Assembly (NCBI GenBank): GCA_030737875.1 | Contig: CM060915.1 | Location: 361,085,863-361,149,862, forward strand | Direction of reading: 5' to 3' | Length of the DNA stretch: 64,000 nt | Origin: Allium sativum | Lineage: Eukaryota; Streptophyta; Magnoliopsida; Asparagales; Amaryllidaceae | Shown here: positions 47,416-61,593 of the stretch, in pieces | Layout of the letters: the number at the start of each line of letters is the position of its first letter | Numbering within the stretch: position 1 is the first letter of the stretch | Translations under genes and position numbers: made by a program | Notes under the pieces: model-generated | What the model saw: only the letters and a program-made list of their open reading frames with translations | Database searches by the model: none | Told to the model about the DNA's origin: nothing

Positions 47416-50400
47416 TCATATTTCCTTATTTTCTATGTTTAGAAAATATATGTTATTAACACGGGAAAACATTTCCATAGCTTATTTACGTATCACTATT
47501 CTTCTACAACTATCAGTCTCTTACTGTAAACTAGTATGAGAACAATTCCCGAAGTATCAATCCCGAAGGTCAAAACCAACATCAGATAGACATTTAGAAA
47601 ACCATTCAACTTAACTAATCTCCAGTCGGTTTCTATTTTAGCTTAACTCCATTTCTTAACTCCTTATAAATAAAACATTCCATTTTCTATGTTTAGAAAA
47701 TATCTCTGATTCTATATTTGGAAAACATTTCCAAAACTCATTTATATGGATTTCAAACTACCGTTGTATAAAACATCGTTATGACCGCTCAATCCATAAA
47801 TCACTTATTACTTAATTGTATTTCTAACTAACTCTCGCCATCGAACCTCAACTATTTCTTAGTTAAGTAAGGAAGTCAATCAAGTTGGGGTATAATTACC
47901 TCTCAGACCTTAACTGAACGACGTTCTTAACCTTGCAATAGACAAAGCTCACGGCTCCAATTTCTGCAATCATTTGCTTACGCAAATTCTCGGATTCGGA
48001 TTATGAATCCACTTTTTTATGAAAAACATTTATTATAACGCTAACGTTATCAACCCTACTTTCGAAATATCTAACTTCAAATATAACTTTTATTCTTTAA
48101 TTTGAATAAATAAATAAAAACTTAATTTATAAATAAATAAATCTTGATTTAAAAACCGGAAAGTATAAGTACTTTCCCGAATTCGATATAATCGAATTCG
48201 ACGATTAACTCCCTTCGAATAACTAATATTCGATTAACTCACTTCGAATAACTAATATTCGATTAACTCCTCTTGAATAACTAAATTCGATTAACTCCTA
48301 TCGAATAACAAAATTCGATTAACTCCTCCCGAATAACTAAATTCGATTAACTCCTCTCGAATAATTAAATTCGATTAACTCCTCTTGAATAACTAATATT
48401 CAATGACTCCTTTCGAATAACACTAATCTTCGATACTCCTTTTCGAATAACTAATATTCGATAACCTCTTTTCGAATAAACTATATTCGATTCATCCCTC
48501 TTCGGATAACTAATATTCAATAAACTCTTTTCGAATAAACTATATTCGATTAATCCTCTTCTTCGAATAACCTTATTCGATTACTCTTTCTTCGAATAAA
48601 CTATATTCGAATAACATTAATACGACTAACTCTAATTCAATTAACTCTGTTCAAATAACTAATATTTGATAGTCTCTCTTTGAATAACTAATATTCGATA
48701 ACTCCTTTTGAATAACACTAATTCGATTTAACTCTAACTTGTTAACACTAATTGATTAACTCTAACTAGTTAACTCTAACTGATTATCTCTACCTGATTA
48801 ACTCTAACTGATTAACTCTAACTGATTAACTCTAACTGATTAACTCTAATTGATTAACTCTCACTAGTCAACTCTAATTTATTAACCCTATCCAATTTAC
48901 TCTTCGTCCATATTCAGTTTCAAATATCGATGTTGAAATCGATTCTTACTTCTCTATATAAGTCATGACTTATATATTCCATTTATCCAATGATAAATAT
49001 TTTATTTAATTTATAAAATATCGTTTATAAATTAATCTTCTTACTTTATCTGTTAAAACAGATTTCTCTTAAATGTTCACTCTGAATTCATATTTTGTTA
49101 TACCCATGTCCGAAGCACGGGTCTAAACCTTTCTAGTGTAAAATTCTCTTTTTATACCATTCTATTAATTTTTAAAGTATTTCCTTTTATAATCTATTTA
49201 TTTTCTAAATAAATATTTCTTTTATAATTTTATTTATTTAACAAATAAATATTTCCTTTTCAATTCTATTTATTTAACAAATAAATATTCTTTTCCAATT
49301 CTATTTATTTAACCAATAAATATTTTGTTTCAATTCTATTTGTAAATGTTTTACAAATATTTCCTTTTCTATTTGTTTCACAAATATTTTCCTTTTCTAT
49401 TTGTTTCACAAATATTTTCCTTTTCTATTCTATTTGTAAATGTTTCACAAATATTTCCTTTTCAATTCTTTCTATTTATTTAACAAATAAATATTCCTTT
49501 TTAATCTATTTATTTTCTAAATAAATATTTTCTTTTTATGAAATCTTTTGATTTCATAAATATTTCTTTTTCAATATAACATTGAAAATTTCCTTTTTTT
49601 TATTCCATTATTCCTTATGGTATGTAACGTACCATATAACAATGATCGGTATCATTCTAACATACAAAACCAACAACAGATTTCTATCACATCATATAAC
49701 ACAATATATGAAAACTAGTAAAATAAATGTTGAGTCCGACTTGTTTCCCTGCATCCACAGATGTTAAACAATACAATTAACATCAATTTCATTTCACTAT
49801 GAAATATTCTGCGAAACAGAATCAATTTATATTTATATATATATATATAACCAGATCTATAATTTCAACCAATTACTTAGCAGTTCAATCAAACAGTCAA
49901 CACACAGAATTCAACCAACATCTATCAGTTCTAAAAATACATTATAAAAGTATAAACTGATCAGAATAGCGAGATTTACTCACATTGGTGTTTTATCGTT
50001 AAATATCGATAATCGTTGTCGATTCAGATTGAACAATTTATTTTGCTATAAATTGTAACGAGCTCTAATTCACTTCCAGTCAGTTCCATGGTGTAGCCCT
50101 CGTCCATATGATCCCGTCGGATCTTGTTTCGTCTAATTCTGATCACGTATGAGAGAGATATTTAAATTACAAGTTTATGCGATATTATAAATTAAATTAA
50201 AACTAAAATTTAAATTTCAATTGGGATTTCTAATAAAACAAGGCCCATACCCCTTTTCAATACCGCACCCGTTACTTTCCGTCTTCTTCAATCGGAAGCT
50301 CCCGTTCCCCTGCTCCTTTAAACACCATAGCCGTTACTTCTTCAATCCTTAACTCCTCCATCACCACACTTAAATCGAACCAAGATCACCCCTCTTCCTC

Positions 50401-51940
50401 ACTTCAAAAACTGCATCATCCCATGGAAATTTCGAAACACTCGGTGCTCCCTTCTCAGTCGCGGTCTTCCGAAAGTTCCTCACGCACACAGCTTGGATCG
50501 ACACCATTAAATTCAGAAAATCCCCAAAAAAATCACACAAGTGCGGTTTTATCCGCTCAATCCAAGAACAACATCGAATCCAAACAACACCACCTCGTTT
50601 TGATCAAACCTTGAACCCTAGTTCTAATGTATACGCTGTACCAAATTTTCAGTGATGGAAATCATGTCGAACTCGCCCAAAATTTACATGAGTACGAAGA
50701 GAATCACCTTGTGATTCTAATTATATATATAACTTGATTTATAGGAATTGTTTTTATTTTCATTTGATTTTTCAAAGAGAGAAACCTCACGTTGGAAAAG
50801 GAAACAGACGACGACAGATATTTTGAGGAAGTGAATTAGGTTTAAAGTGTTAAAGGGGTATACATAGGGAATTTTGATATTTTTAGATATTTTAGTATAT
50901 TTTATTTTAATCATTTTATATCCGTTTCTGCACTCTAAAAATTCCTACGAACACACACGATACCCAAAAATCACGAAACTGGACATGCAACTACAGTTTT
51001 ATTACGGACCCAACGAAACTGGTTTCGTCGAATTCTGACTCCGTTTGCTCACACAGCGTATTTTTAACCGTCAAAATACTGACTGTTTTTCACATTAAAA
51101 ATCCATACGGCCACGTAGTGACCCCAAAAAATAACGAAAATTGAAATCTAGCAATAATTTAATATTGTGAATCCAACAAAATTAGTTTCGTCGAAAACAG
51201 AGGTCGTTTGCAAAACTGGGTATTTTTAAAGCTCTAAATAACCCCATTTAAATATATAAATATATTTAAAAATAATTAAATTAAATATTTAAAAATAAAT
51301 ATTAACATATATATTAACAATAGAATATCATACAAGTCCAATGGGATTTATAACTCGATATTTCAAAGTTCTCAGTTATATCGATATTCAATTTTTATTT
51401 AAATCCTTTTAAAAATATAAATAAATCGTTATAAATTATAAAGGAACTCCATAGCGACTTTTTCTAAAATTTGATTTGGACATAAATCAAAATCTACACA
51501 ATGAAATCCCGATTTTTCTCTTCCATTAGAAAAATATACTTCACCAGCTCCGAACGTTTCTTGTTTCACAGAAATCCGATTTAAAACGGACCCTATATAT
51601 TCAGTTGAAGTTCAAATCGCCAAATAGCGAACTGCCGTGCCATTTCAAGCTCGATTATAATTATATTATAATTCATACGTTCAAACTGTCATTATTTAAA
51701 TATATTCGTTAATATAATTCAATTTCAAACTGAATATATATATATATATATATATATATTTGAATTACCCAATCCACACCGTATTGCCATTTCAGCTAAT
51801 TTTGATTATTTCAGAATTAAATATATTATTTTAATTAAATATTCACTATTATTTAATTCAACGATCATTTAAAATGCTAAATCACTATTTATATAATTAA
51901 ATAAATTAATTATAATACTGTAAAAATACGGGACATTACA
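45867..51940 (-). mobile_element. 5' LTR of element C
   Basis: A homologue of 38474-44469 with many scattered substitutions and small indels, including a longer (TA)n run at about 47372-47415, a second (TA)n at 51737-51760 and loss of the palindromic hairpin core. It ends GGGACATTACA. Confidence 0.93.
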
Positions 51941-51945
51941 CAAAG
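51941..51945. repeat. Target-site duplication of C, right (CAAAG)
   Basis: An exact copy of 38469-38473. Confidence 0.9.
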
Positions 51946-52297
51946 GGTGTCAGATGCAGGGGATTGTATTCACGGGGCTGTTTGCGAAGAAGAAGTATGT
52001 GAACGATGTGTAACCAGGTAGAAAGGATAGGTGGTACAGCTTATTCATGGGGTTGGGGTAGGTTGTTGCATTTGATGTAAATCATTTGGTGCAGAAACTA
52101 GTGATTGTGGGGTGGGTGAGTGCGATGATAGACTGTTATTTTACGGGTTGAATATGATGGGGCCAAGTTTGGTAATTGGTAAAGTCCTTTAAACATCTTT
52201 ATGTGTCTAAGTTGCATATTTAAATATATTTTTTTGATATATATTTTTTGTAGTATTGTTAGTAATTTCTGATTTGGCCACTTTTTATTTGTTCTAG

Positions 52298-52422
52298 GTT
52301 TTAAAAGAAGAAAAATTTTCTGGAACTTTGCCAGTGGAGTCTGCTAAGTCTAAAATCATTTCATTGTTGAAAAGTTTGAGCCATTTGGGGTGTTCCTTTC
52401 GTGCAGTCATAAGATGTCCATG
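52298..52422 (+). pseudogene. Captured exon of unknown gene inside H
   Basis: It is preceded by a pyrimidine-rich stretch ending TTCTAG and followed by ATG|GTAAAG, so it looks like an internal exon of 125 bp. One frame is open throughout: VLKEEKFSGTLPVESAKSKI, then ISLLKSLSHLGCSFRAVIRC. I do not recognise the family. It lies inside the CACTA element, so it is probably a copied gene piece. Confidence 0.45.
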
Positions 52423-52864
52423 GTAAAGTTGGTTATTTATATAATCTTGTGACTTTAGGCTACATTTACTGTACTATTGGCTTAATTATGTTGACCGATT
52501 TATGATATCTTAGTAATTATTACATTATAGAAGTAGGATTTGATAAGTGTGAAAGAATAAAAGGGTTAGGTTAAGGATTAAAATCAGAGGATTAAAGTGA
52601 ATCCATGATCATTTGAGTTACTAAAAAGAATTGAAGAAAAAGCATGCAACAATTCAATTATTTACCACTACTCCGTTCAAAAGAACCTCCCTTTGTAGTG
52701 ATTGCAATTTGGATAGCAAAAATGAAAAATTGTTCAGCAATGAAGAAAAAAATAGTTGAAATAGATAATAGTTTATTGTAATAAAAATTAAGAATGACCG
52801 ACTTTATATGCAAATAGATATATGTGAAGTTGAATACATTCAATTACTGAATCTTGGTTGATGA

Positions 52865-54741
<1,877 letters not shown>

Positions 54742-54885
54742 ACAACATGGGCTGCTAATGATGAATTATGCTACTCGGTGTATTTTGAGTATGATGCTGC
54801 ACATCCGGAAGGGTCTGGTATTGGATTCAAAGAGGAAGACACTCAAAATTTCGCAGGCTCCTTTTACTCGAAAACCAAGGCCATG
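54742..54885 (+). pseudogene. Second captured exon of unknown gene inside H
   Basis: It is bounded by GTTTGTAG upstream and ATG|GTAAAT downstream. The 144-bp exon is open in one frame: TTWAANDELCYSVYFEYDAA, then HPEGSGIGFKEEDTQNFAGS and FYSKTKAM. The composition is that of a folded protein, unlike the flanks. I do not recognise it. The longer frame starting at 54683 is a different frame and less protein-like. Confidence 0.45.
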
Positions 54886-55889
54886 GTAAATTCTTTTCTT
54901 CGTTTCATACACTTCATGCAAAAAAAAAGTTAAGTTATTCCCTGTACCTTAAATTTTGGGTAGATTGCATGAAATTGCCTTTGGATTATATATTCATTTA
55001 CTTTAGTTCCCTTAAAATGGTAATCCCCCCTTTTTTCACCAGCTATAATTAGACATCACTATTTCTGCCATTTTCTATAACAAGATTTTATTGGCTTTGG
55101 TCGAGTGATCAGTTAATTTAAGAGCTTAGTGAAATAAGCCATCTGTTTCATACTTTTAATGGTTCATATTCTACATCCATGGATCCACCAATATATGGTT
55201 TATTGAACAATCCACTCGTGTGGCATTCATGGTTTTTGGTTTTGGATTCCTGTCAGCATATTGAATTTTGATATTGAATTTTGGGGCGGTACCGCTTTCT
55301 TCTCGTGTGGCATTCATGTCGGTGGCCACAACTATAAGCAAGTAATCCTCAAATTAAAAATAAATCTCATGGAGGTTCTTAGATAGAAAATTGCTAAATG
55401 ATTCTGCTAGTTTTAATTCTAATCTAGAGCTATAGAAACTTATTTTTAGGTTAAAGTTCAGTTTACTGTTTTTGGTTGAAATCAATATCAGCATTTACCT
55501 AGGGTAAACTTGCTTATGCTACAGATTTTTTTTAATTGTTGTATTTTAATTCAAGTTGTTTCTGCATATGTTGCCATGTTTTGTATTTGTTTTGTATTTA
55601 ATTTGGTGCGTTATTTTCTTCCGACAGGTATGACATATGACTGGATAAAATCTAAAGCAAGAAGTCGAAGACTAAAATTAAAGTGATTATGTACACATAT
55701 ATGAGTAATGAGTGTGTAGTAAGGAGTCAATGTATACAAGTGAAATGTAGTGAGGAAGTGTATGTACAAGTGATTGTGTAATAGAGAGGAAACAGTGTGT
55801 ACTATTTGAAAGTGTAATAAATATTTGTTTAAAAATAATTCTGAATTAAGTATTCAATTCTAGTAAATATTATTAATAGTATGTGTAAT
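54886..55889. other. Non-coding stretch within H
   Basis: Intron-like AT-rich sequence. A possible acceptor (TTCCGACAG) is near 55628. I see nothing recognisable. Confidence 0.4.
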
Positions 55890-56192
55890 ATTCGAACCCA
55901 TTGCAACTTTCAGCATTTTACAACGGGCATTAATTGTTGTTATAGAAGATATTACAATGGTCAATACCTGTTGCAAAAAAATATTACAACGGGCTGCTTT
56001 TCCATTGAAAAAACATACAATAACAACATAAGATTGTTGTAAAAAGTCTATTACAACCGCCTGTTACCGCGTTCATTGCCCATTGTAAAAGAAGACATAT
56101 TACAACATGGCCTAATACAATGGGCGGTCTGGCTACTGTAAAAACCCTATTACAACAGGCATTGCCCGTTGTAGTGTTTTGTTTTTTTAGTG
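55890..56192. repeat. Right subterminal repeats and terminus of H
   Basis: TTACAACGGGC, TACAATGGGC and CCCGTTGTA words in both orientations are followed by the terminus TTTTTTTAGTG at 56192. They mirror the left array at 36950-37240. Confidence 0.78.
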
Positions 56193-56195
56193 ACC

Positions 56196-56214
56196 CATGC
56201 ACGCATATGACCCC
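56196..56214. other. Host segment J between H and D
   Basis: Nineteen bases after the ACC duplication, ending ACCCC before TGTGATAACC. ACCCC is the predicted target duplication of D; its partner lies beyond the window. Confidence 0.4.
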
Positions 56215-58534
56215 TGTGATAACCCCAAACTTCCACGGAATGAAAGTAAGGAACAATCATTTGGAATACAACATAAATACAATAATACATATCACAGATA
56301 CAACATAGCATAGGAAATTCATAGAGTAACAACATCATAGCAGTGGAAATATAATGTCATCAACCACAGAAAATCCACAGTCACAGAATTCTTCATTATT
56401 ACATCAAGTTTGCAGAAAAGAAATAAGTTCCAACTCCAGCTTAAAAAACGTGGAATAAACCAAGTTTAATATCTGAAATAAAAAGAAAGAGAAAAATGCA
56501 AAAGAAGCGAATGATAAGTGTCTTCCAGCTTCTGGTCATCACCTCTCCACAAGCAAATCCAAGAAAGATAGTAAGCAACTCCAAAGAAAAGACTCCAAGC
56601 AAAGAATAAACCTGTTTACTTGGCTGCCCGTGTAGAAAGGAGGGAACTCGAGTTTGCAAAAAGGTGGAAACAAACAACGGGTCAGTCGTGGGACTGGTTG
56701 AGAATTCTTAACTAATAAATCACTATTAATAAGGCAAATCCAAAGACCACGCCGCTAACGCGGAACGGGTTCACTCTAATGGACTGCCGTGCATAAAAGT
56801 GTCAGAATAAATGATAAGTAAATCGTACGACAACGTTATGCTTTTTAGAAAAATGGAATCACCATAAGACCCAGGTCCCATCACACAATGCAACACAAAC
56901 CAGAGGATAGGGTTTTACCTTATAGTGATTAAACATGCTAAATACGGCAAATACGAGTTTAATATTATTGTTAGTATATATATAAAAAAACATTTCAAAG
57001 TAAATGTAGAAATCCTAGGAAGAATAGTATCCCATACTACTATGCCTCCATACTAGTAATACAATCAAATTCGTAGGGTCGTATTTGGATATTGGTTTCC
57101 ATAATGAGTCAAGGCTAGGGAGGAGCTCCTACCGATTCGAGACACTCTAGCTAATGTCTCAGGATTCCCCGCAGTGAACCCTTGGAAAGCTGCAGGGTCG
57201 GTCCACCATACGAGTTGCGGATTAGTTATTCCTGAACACACGTTTCCCAGAACTATAGGACCTATCATCTGAGGCGCCTCATTCCATCATCCACATAAGT
57301 AAAATGTTGGGTCGTGTTAAAACCCAATCACCACTTCTAGCTAGAAAGAAACGTGCTGCTCTCCCTGCGTTCCCTTCTCCCGTTTTAGACTCCGCCGGTG
57401 TGTGAGGCTTGCGAAGTCACGCTGTACACAAAGCTATGCCTAAACAGGCTATGCTTTGATCATCCCACAAGGCCTGCTTTTCAACAAAACCTTGATTCTA
57501 TGCATCTTAGCATGCCACATCATCACTCCATATCGTACTACCAACCCTTTGCCGAAATATATGAACGAGTGTTAAGCAAGAGAATAAATTCCCCGCAACC
57601 AAACATCCATACATTCTACAAAAGATTAATAACATGATATTTGATAGAGTATGATGTCAGACACACAATCCACTTAGTAGCTTATGCTCTGGGTCTGAGT
57701 GAAAACCAAACCCGTGAAATCAACACGTACGTTTGGCCAATGACCATGACCTTTGAATTGGGAGCAAGTTAAATCAAGGCCTCGATCGTTGTCCATCCGA
57801 GGGAGGATTTACGGTCTTCATTTACCATCTTTATACTTCAATTAACGTCGTTTGATTATTTAGAATGAGAGAACTCGGACTTTCCAAATAATCCTCGTAT
57901 ATATATATATATATATTAAAATCCTTCTTATACATTAATCATTATTTTTATTAACGATTCATTCCTATTTTAATTATTTAAAATAGTTAAATTTTATATA
58001 ACAACGCCTTAAGTCCATGGGCGACTATGGCGCTGCATTCAACCAATTTTGATTTTCACATTTCTCAGAATCTAACTGTTGGATCTTAACGTAATATATA
58101 TCGTTGGAAAGATTTTCCCAAGACGGTCCTAACGGTTTCAGTTTCAAGAAAATCTGACGGTCGGATCTTCTTGTATAGTCGTTTAAAAGTACGATTTCAA
58201 AACGCGAACTACCACGCCCTATTCGTTTAATTTTAATTATATTAATATATATATATATAATCATTGAATCGTAGTAACGTCGTTTGATTAAAACGACGCT
58301 CTACACAACTATCGATACTTACCAAATTTTTAATTCATTTGGAAATGAAAATAATATTACCGCATCCTAAATTCATTCTTTAACTTACATTGAAAATGTA
58401 AATTCCATCCTTTTTATTTATACATAAAAAAATGTAAATTTAATTCCTATGCAAATTCCTATATTTCTTTTACATGTAAAAACAAATGTAATTTTGATAC
58501 ATTCAAAATCTTACTTTTAAATGCAAACTCTACT

Positions 58535-58740
58535 TCTAATTCACATTGTAAAAATATGATTTTTAATTACAATGCAAACACTACTTCTAATTCACATTGT
58601 AAAAATATAATTTTTAATTACAATGCAAACACTACACCTAATTCACATTGTAAAAATATGATTTTTAATTACAATGCAAACACTACTTCTAATTCACATT
58701 GTAAAAATATAATTTTTGATTACAATGAAAACACTACATC
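58535..58740 (-). repeat. Four tandem 51-bp units in LTR D
   Basis: The unit contains ACTACTTCTAATTCACATTG, then TAAAAATATGATTTTTAATT, then ACAATGCAAAC. It is 51 bp long, so a frame with 17-residue repeats (58556-58954) stays open by chance of length. It is AT-rich, and each unit can form a hairpin between CATTGTAA and TTACAATG. Confidence 0.85.
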
Positions 58741-58879
58741 TAATTTACATATAAAACAAATAAATTTTATTTCTAATGTTCATTTCTATTCTATGTTACA
58801 TATATATATAAGAAAAATGTTAATTCTATCATACAATGAAATTTCCTCCTTTAATTACATTGAAAAATGTAGTTTTTGT

Positions 58880-59460
58880 CATACGGTATACTTTCCTATA
58901 GATCTTACATATAAAAATGTAATATTTAACACACAATGTAAATTCATGTTTTAATTACATATAAAAATGTAATTTTATCCTACGGTGTAATTCCTTATAT
59001 AATTTACATATAAAAATGTAAATTTTAACATACGATGAAATTCACCTTTTAATTACAAAGAAAAATGTAAATTTTAACATACAATATAATTTCACTTTAT
59101 AATTTACATTAAAAAATGTAAATTTTGACATACGATGAAATTCACTTTTAATTACAAAGAAAAATGTGATTTTCAACATACAATATAATTTCACTTTATA
59201 ATTTAAAAGTGTAAATTTTGACATACGATGAAATTCACTTTTTAATTACAAAGAAAAATGTAAATTTTAACATACAATATAATTTCACTTTATAATTTAC
59301 ATATAAAAATGTAAATTTTGACATACGATGAAATTCACTTTTTAATTACAAAGAAAAATGTAAATTTTGACATACGATATAATTTTACTTCATAATTTAC
59401 ATATAAAAATGTAAATTTTGACATACGATGAAATTCACTTTTTAATTACAAAGAAATGTA
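58880..59460 (-). repeat. Array of ~100-bp AT-rich units with hairpins in LTR D
   Basis: Units combine TTTACATATAAAAATGTAAA (hairpin), TTTTGACATACGATGAAATT and CTTTTTAATTACAAAGAAAA. At least four imperfect copies lie between about 59000 and 59460. Short frames across it are compositional. Confidence 0.75.
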
Positions 59461-60021
59461 AATAAATATAAATGTCAAGTTTCCTAATGTCATGTTTCTA
59501 ATGTCACGGTTCAATTTCAATGCGTCAACATAACGCTAAAATAAGGTTCATCTTCAACATCGTAATATAACCCAAAATATAAGGTTCGATTTCATGTGAT
59601 AACATTCATGTGATAACATAACACAAGAAGTGACAATCATATTCCTTTTATTTTTGAATTGATAAAATAGATCAATTCAACATAAACGAAGGTGATAACA
59701 TAAAGTGTGACGAATGTATATAGATCTATAATTATCCATCGTAGCCACATATCGAACATTATAAATCATATCTAACAAAATAGATCTGAAGATTAAACAT
59801 GGGATCACTACGTCACAAACAAATTAATTATTTAATTAATTAATTTAAATAAGGATATCTCGCATCTAACACTTAAAATTTCAGATCTAAAATTATAACA
59901 TCGCAACAATTCAGATCTATAACTCATAATAACATCCATCGTCGATCCATTTATTTTTGATTCTTAACTTCTCATGATGCAAGAATAACAATTAATTTAA
60001 TTAATTAAATTAAAAATAAAT

Positions 60022-60027
60022 TCTCAC
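60022..60027 (-). promoter_or_regulatory. Candidate splice donor, LTR D
   Basis: The minus strand reads TCAAG|GTGAGAATTT, a good donor match at the position seen in the other LTRs. Confidence 0.4.
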
Positions 60028-60299
60028 CTTGACTAAAGCGAATAGAAAAATCCAAAAAATTCAGAAAATGGTCGCACTTGATTTCAGCAACCTCTATTTG
60101 CCGTCACGGTCTCGCACTATCTGAAAATTTTCAGTTTGGATTTCGTATGTGTTAATTATCAATTTTTGAACAAAATTAACCTTTAACAACTGCAGTTGCC
60201 ACAGCCAGAAGCATGGAAAATTCTGAAGTGAATTTCATACCTAAACTGTTCAAAACTTTGATTTGATTTTGCAGAAATTGTATTCGATCGTTTCCAGAA

Positions 60300-60590
60300 T
60301 GGATGGCGTGACGTCGAAGGGCTAGGAGAGGGGGTGTTCGGCCAGAGGGGGGGATTCGGCTGCGTGGTCGGGGTTGGGCGGAGCTCGGCGGCGGCGGTCT
60401 TCAGGGCGTCGGGGCAGCGGTTTCAGGCAACGGGGAGGGACAATTTTGGTACGGGGTCGAAGAGAAATAAGAGGGCTTCGAAAAACTCAACTACGGGGTG
60501 GCCTAATTCTCTACGGATTGGGAGAGAAGTTTTGAAGAGGGGGGCGACTATGGGTTTCACGCATCGGGGAAGAAGACGCTGTACACGACC
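60300..60590 (-). other. GC-rich leader of LTR D
   Basis: A strongly GC-rich island directly downstream (minus sense) of the TATA box; a CpG-rich, pyrimidine-rich leader. A plus-strand 96-codon frame (60334-60624) is antisense and low-complexity (R, G, S rich), so I do not call it a gene. Confidence 0.45.
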
Positions 60591-60592
60591 CG

Positions 60593-60600
60593 TATATATA
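60593..60600 (-). promoter_or_regulatory. Candidate TATA box of LTR D
   Basis: The minus strand reads ACTAGTATATATACGGG, about 30 bp before the sharp start of the GC-rich leader. Confidence 0.5.
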
Positions 60601-61484
60601 CTAGTATTTCCACGTATTTTCTAATTAATTAATTAATTTATTTAATCCCAAAATTAGGGTTTTCTCGTTCGAACTCCAATTCGCGCTCAACGACTGTCGA
60701 ACAATAGGTTTTGACGCATTCTGAACGCAATGGCGCTATTGCCGAAGTCCAATTCTGAAGTTAAAAGCATGTTTCTTTTATTTTCAAATTAATTCTTTTA
60801 TTTTTAATTCGAACGTACTTTCTAATTTTACTGGGGTCACATACGAAGTCAGAAAAATCCAGAAAAATTATTTTTGGCTTTCTTATGACGATACGATCCC
60901 AACAAAATTTATTTCATCGAGTTCTGAGACTGTCTGAAAAATGGCTATTTTTCAGTTAATTAATTTTGACCGAAATTGACAAAACACAGTTTCTTTTGCC
61001 ACGCTCACATACTAGCTTCAAAAATCATGAAATTTGAAATCTAGCAATAATTTTACATTCCGGTTCCAACAAAAGTGGTTTCGTCGAATTCCGAGGTCGT
61101 ATGCAAAATGTCGATTTTCAAGGGCGATATATTTTCTATAGCGACCTTTCTGAAAATTCATTTGGCCATAACTTCTGCTATGAAACTTCGATTTTTCAGA
61201 TTCGTTAGAAAGATATTCATTAACAGATTTAAATATTTTTCGTTTCATCAAAATCCGGTTTGTTCTGCACCCTGTGTAATTAGTCAAAGTTCAAGTTTGA
61301 CTTTTCAAACTACCATCCTATTTCTAATTCTTTATGTAATTTATTTGAATATATTTGCATTAAATTTGCTAAAAATAAATTTCCATTCATTTTTATTTGA
61401 AATAATTTATTTTAAATATTTAAACACCCCTAAAAATTTCTAAAATGAAAATTTTAAATTGGCCCCAAATTCCGGGTTGTTACA

Positions 61485-61500
61485 GTCTTCCCCGCTTAAG
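61485..61500 (-). other. Polypurine tract of element D
   Basis: The minus strand reads CTTAAGCGGGGAAGAC directly before the LTR start TGTAACAACCC, with TTTTCGAGGACGAAAA just inside. Confidence 0.85.
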
Positions 61501-61593
61501 AACTTTTCGTCCTCGAAAAGAAAAAGAGAAGAATAGAAGGGTAGGAACCAACATAAAGAATAGAAAATATTCTAAGCGTACCAAAAAATAAAA

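Larger units (their letters stand above)
38474..51940 (-). mobile_element. Element C: older non-autonomous giant-LTR retrotransposon
   Basis: Total length is 13.5 kb: LTRs of 5996 bp (38474-44469) and 6074 bp (45867-51940) around 1397 bp of interior. Primer site, polypurine tract and CAAAG duplications are present. U5, interior and U3 start are homologous to B, but the TATA-leader region and the AT-rich arrays differ. By eye the LTRs differ at several percent of sites, plus indels, so it is much older than B. No coding domains remain. Confidence 0.94.
56215..61484 (-). mobile_element. 3' LTR of element D
   Basis: A 5.27-kb LTR in minus orientation, starting TGTGATAACCCC and ending GGGTTGTTACA on the plus strand and followed by a polypurine tract. 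In minus sense it has U3 with diverged copies of the iterated module (61225, 61060, 60893), TATA box (60593-60600), a GC-rich leader (60300-60590), donor AAG|GTGAGA (60022-60027), tandem arrays (58535-59460) and U5 (with GGGTCAGTCGTGGGACTGG near 56680, shared with E and C). It is a distinct family from B/C. The five-hairpin block is not recognisable. Confidence 0.88.

Noticed and set aside
58556..58954. 132-codon frame with 17-residue repeats, resembling a repeat protein; also CRISPR-like spacing.
   Set aside because: The unit is a 51-bp tandem AT-rich repeat divisible by three, which keeps any frame open. There are no unique spacers, so it is not a CRISPR array.
60334..60624. 96-codon G/R/S-rich frame in LTR D.
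   Set aside because: It is antisense to the element in a CpG-rich leader, and low-complexity composition explains it.
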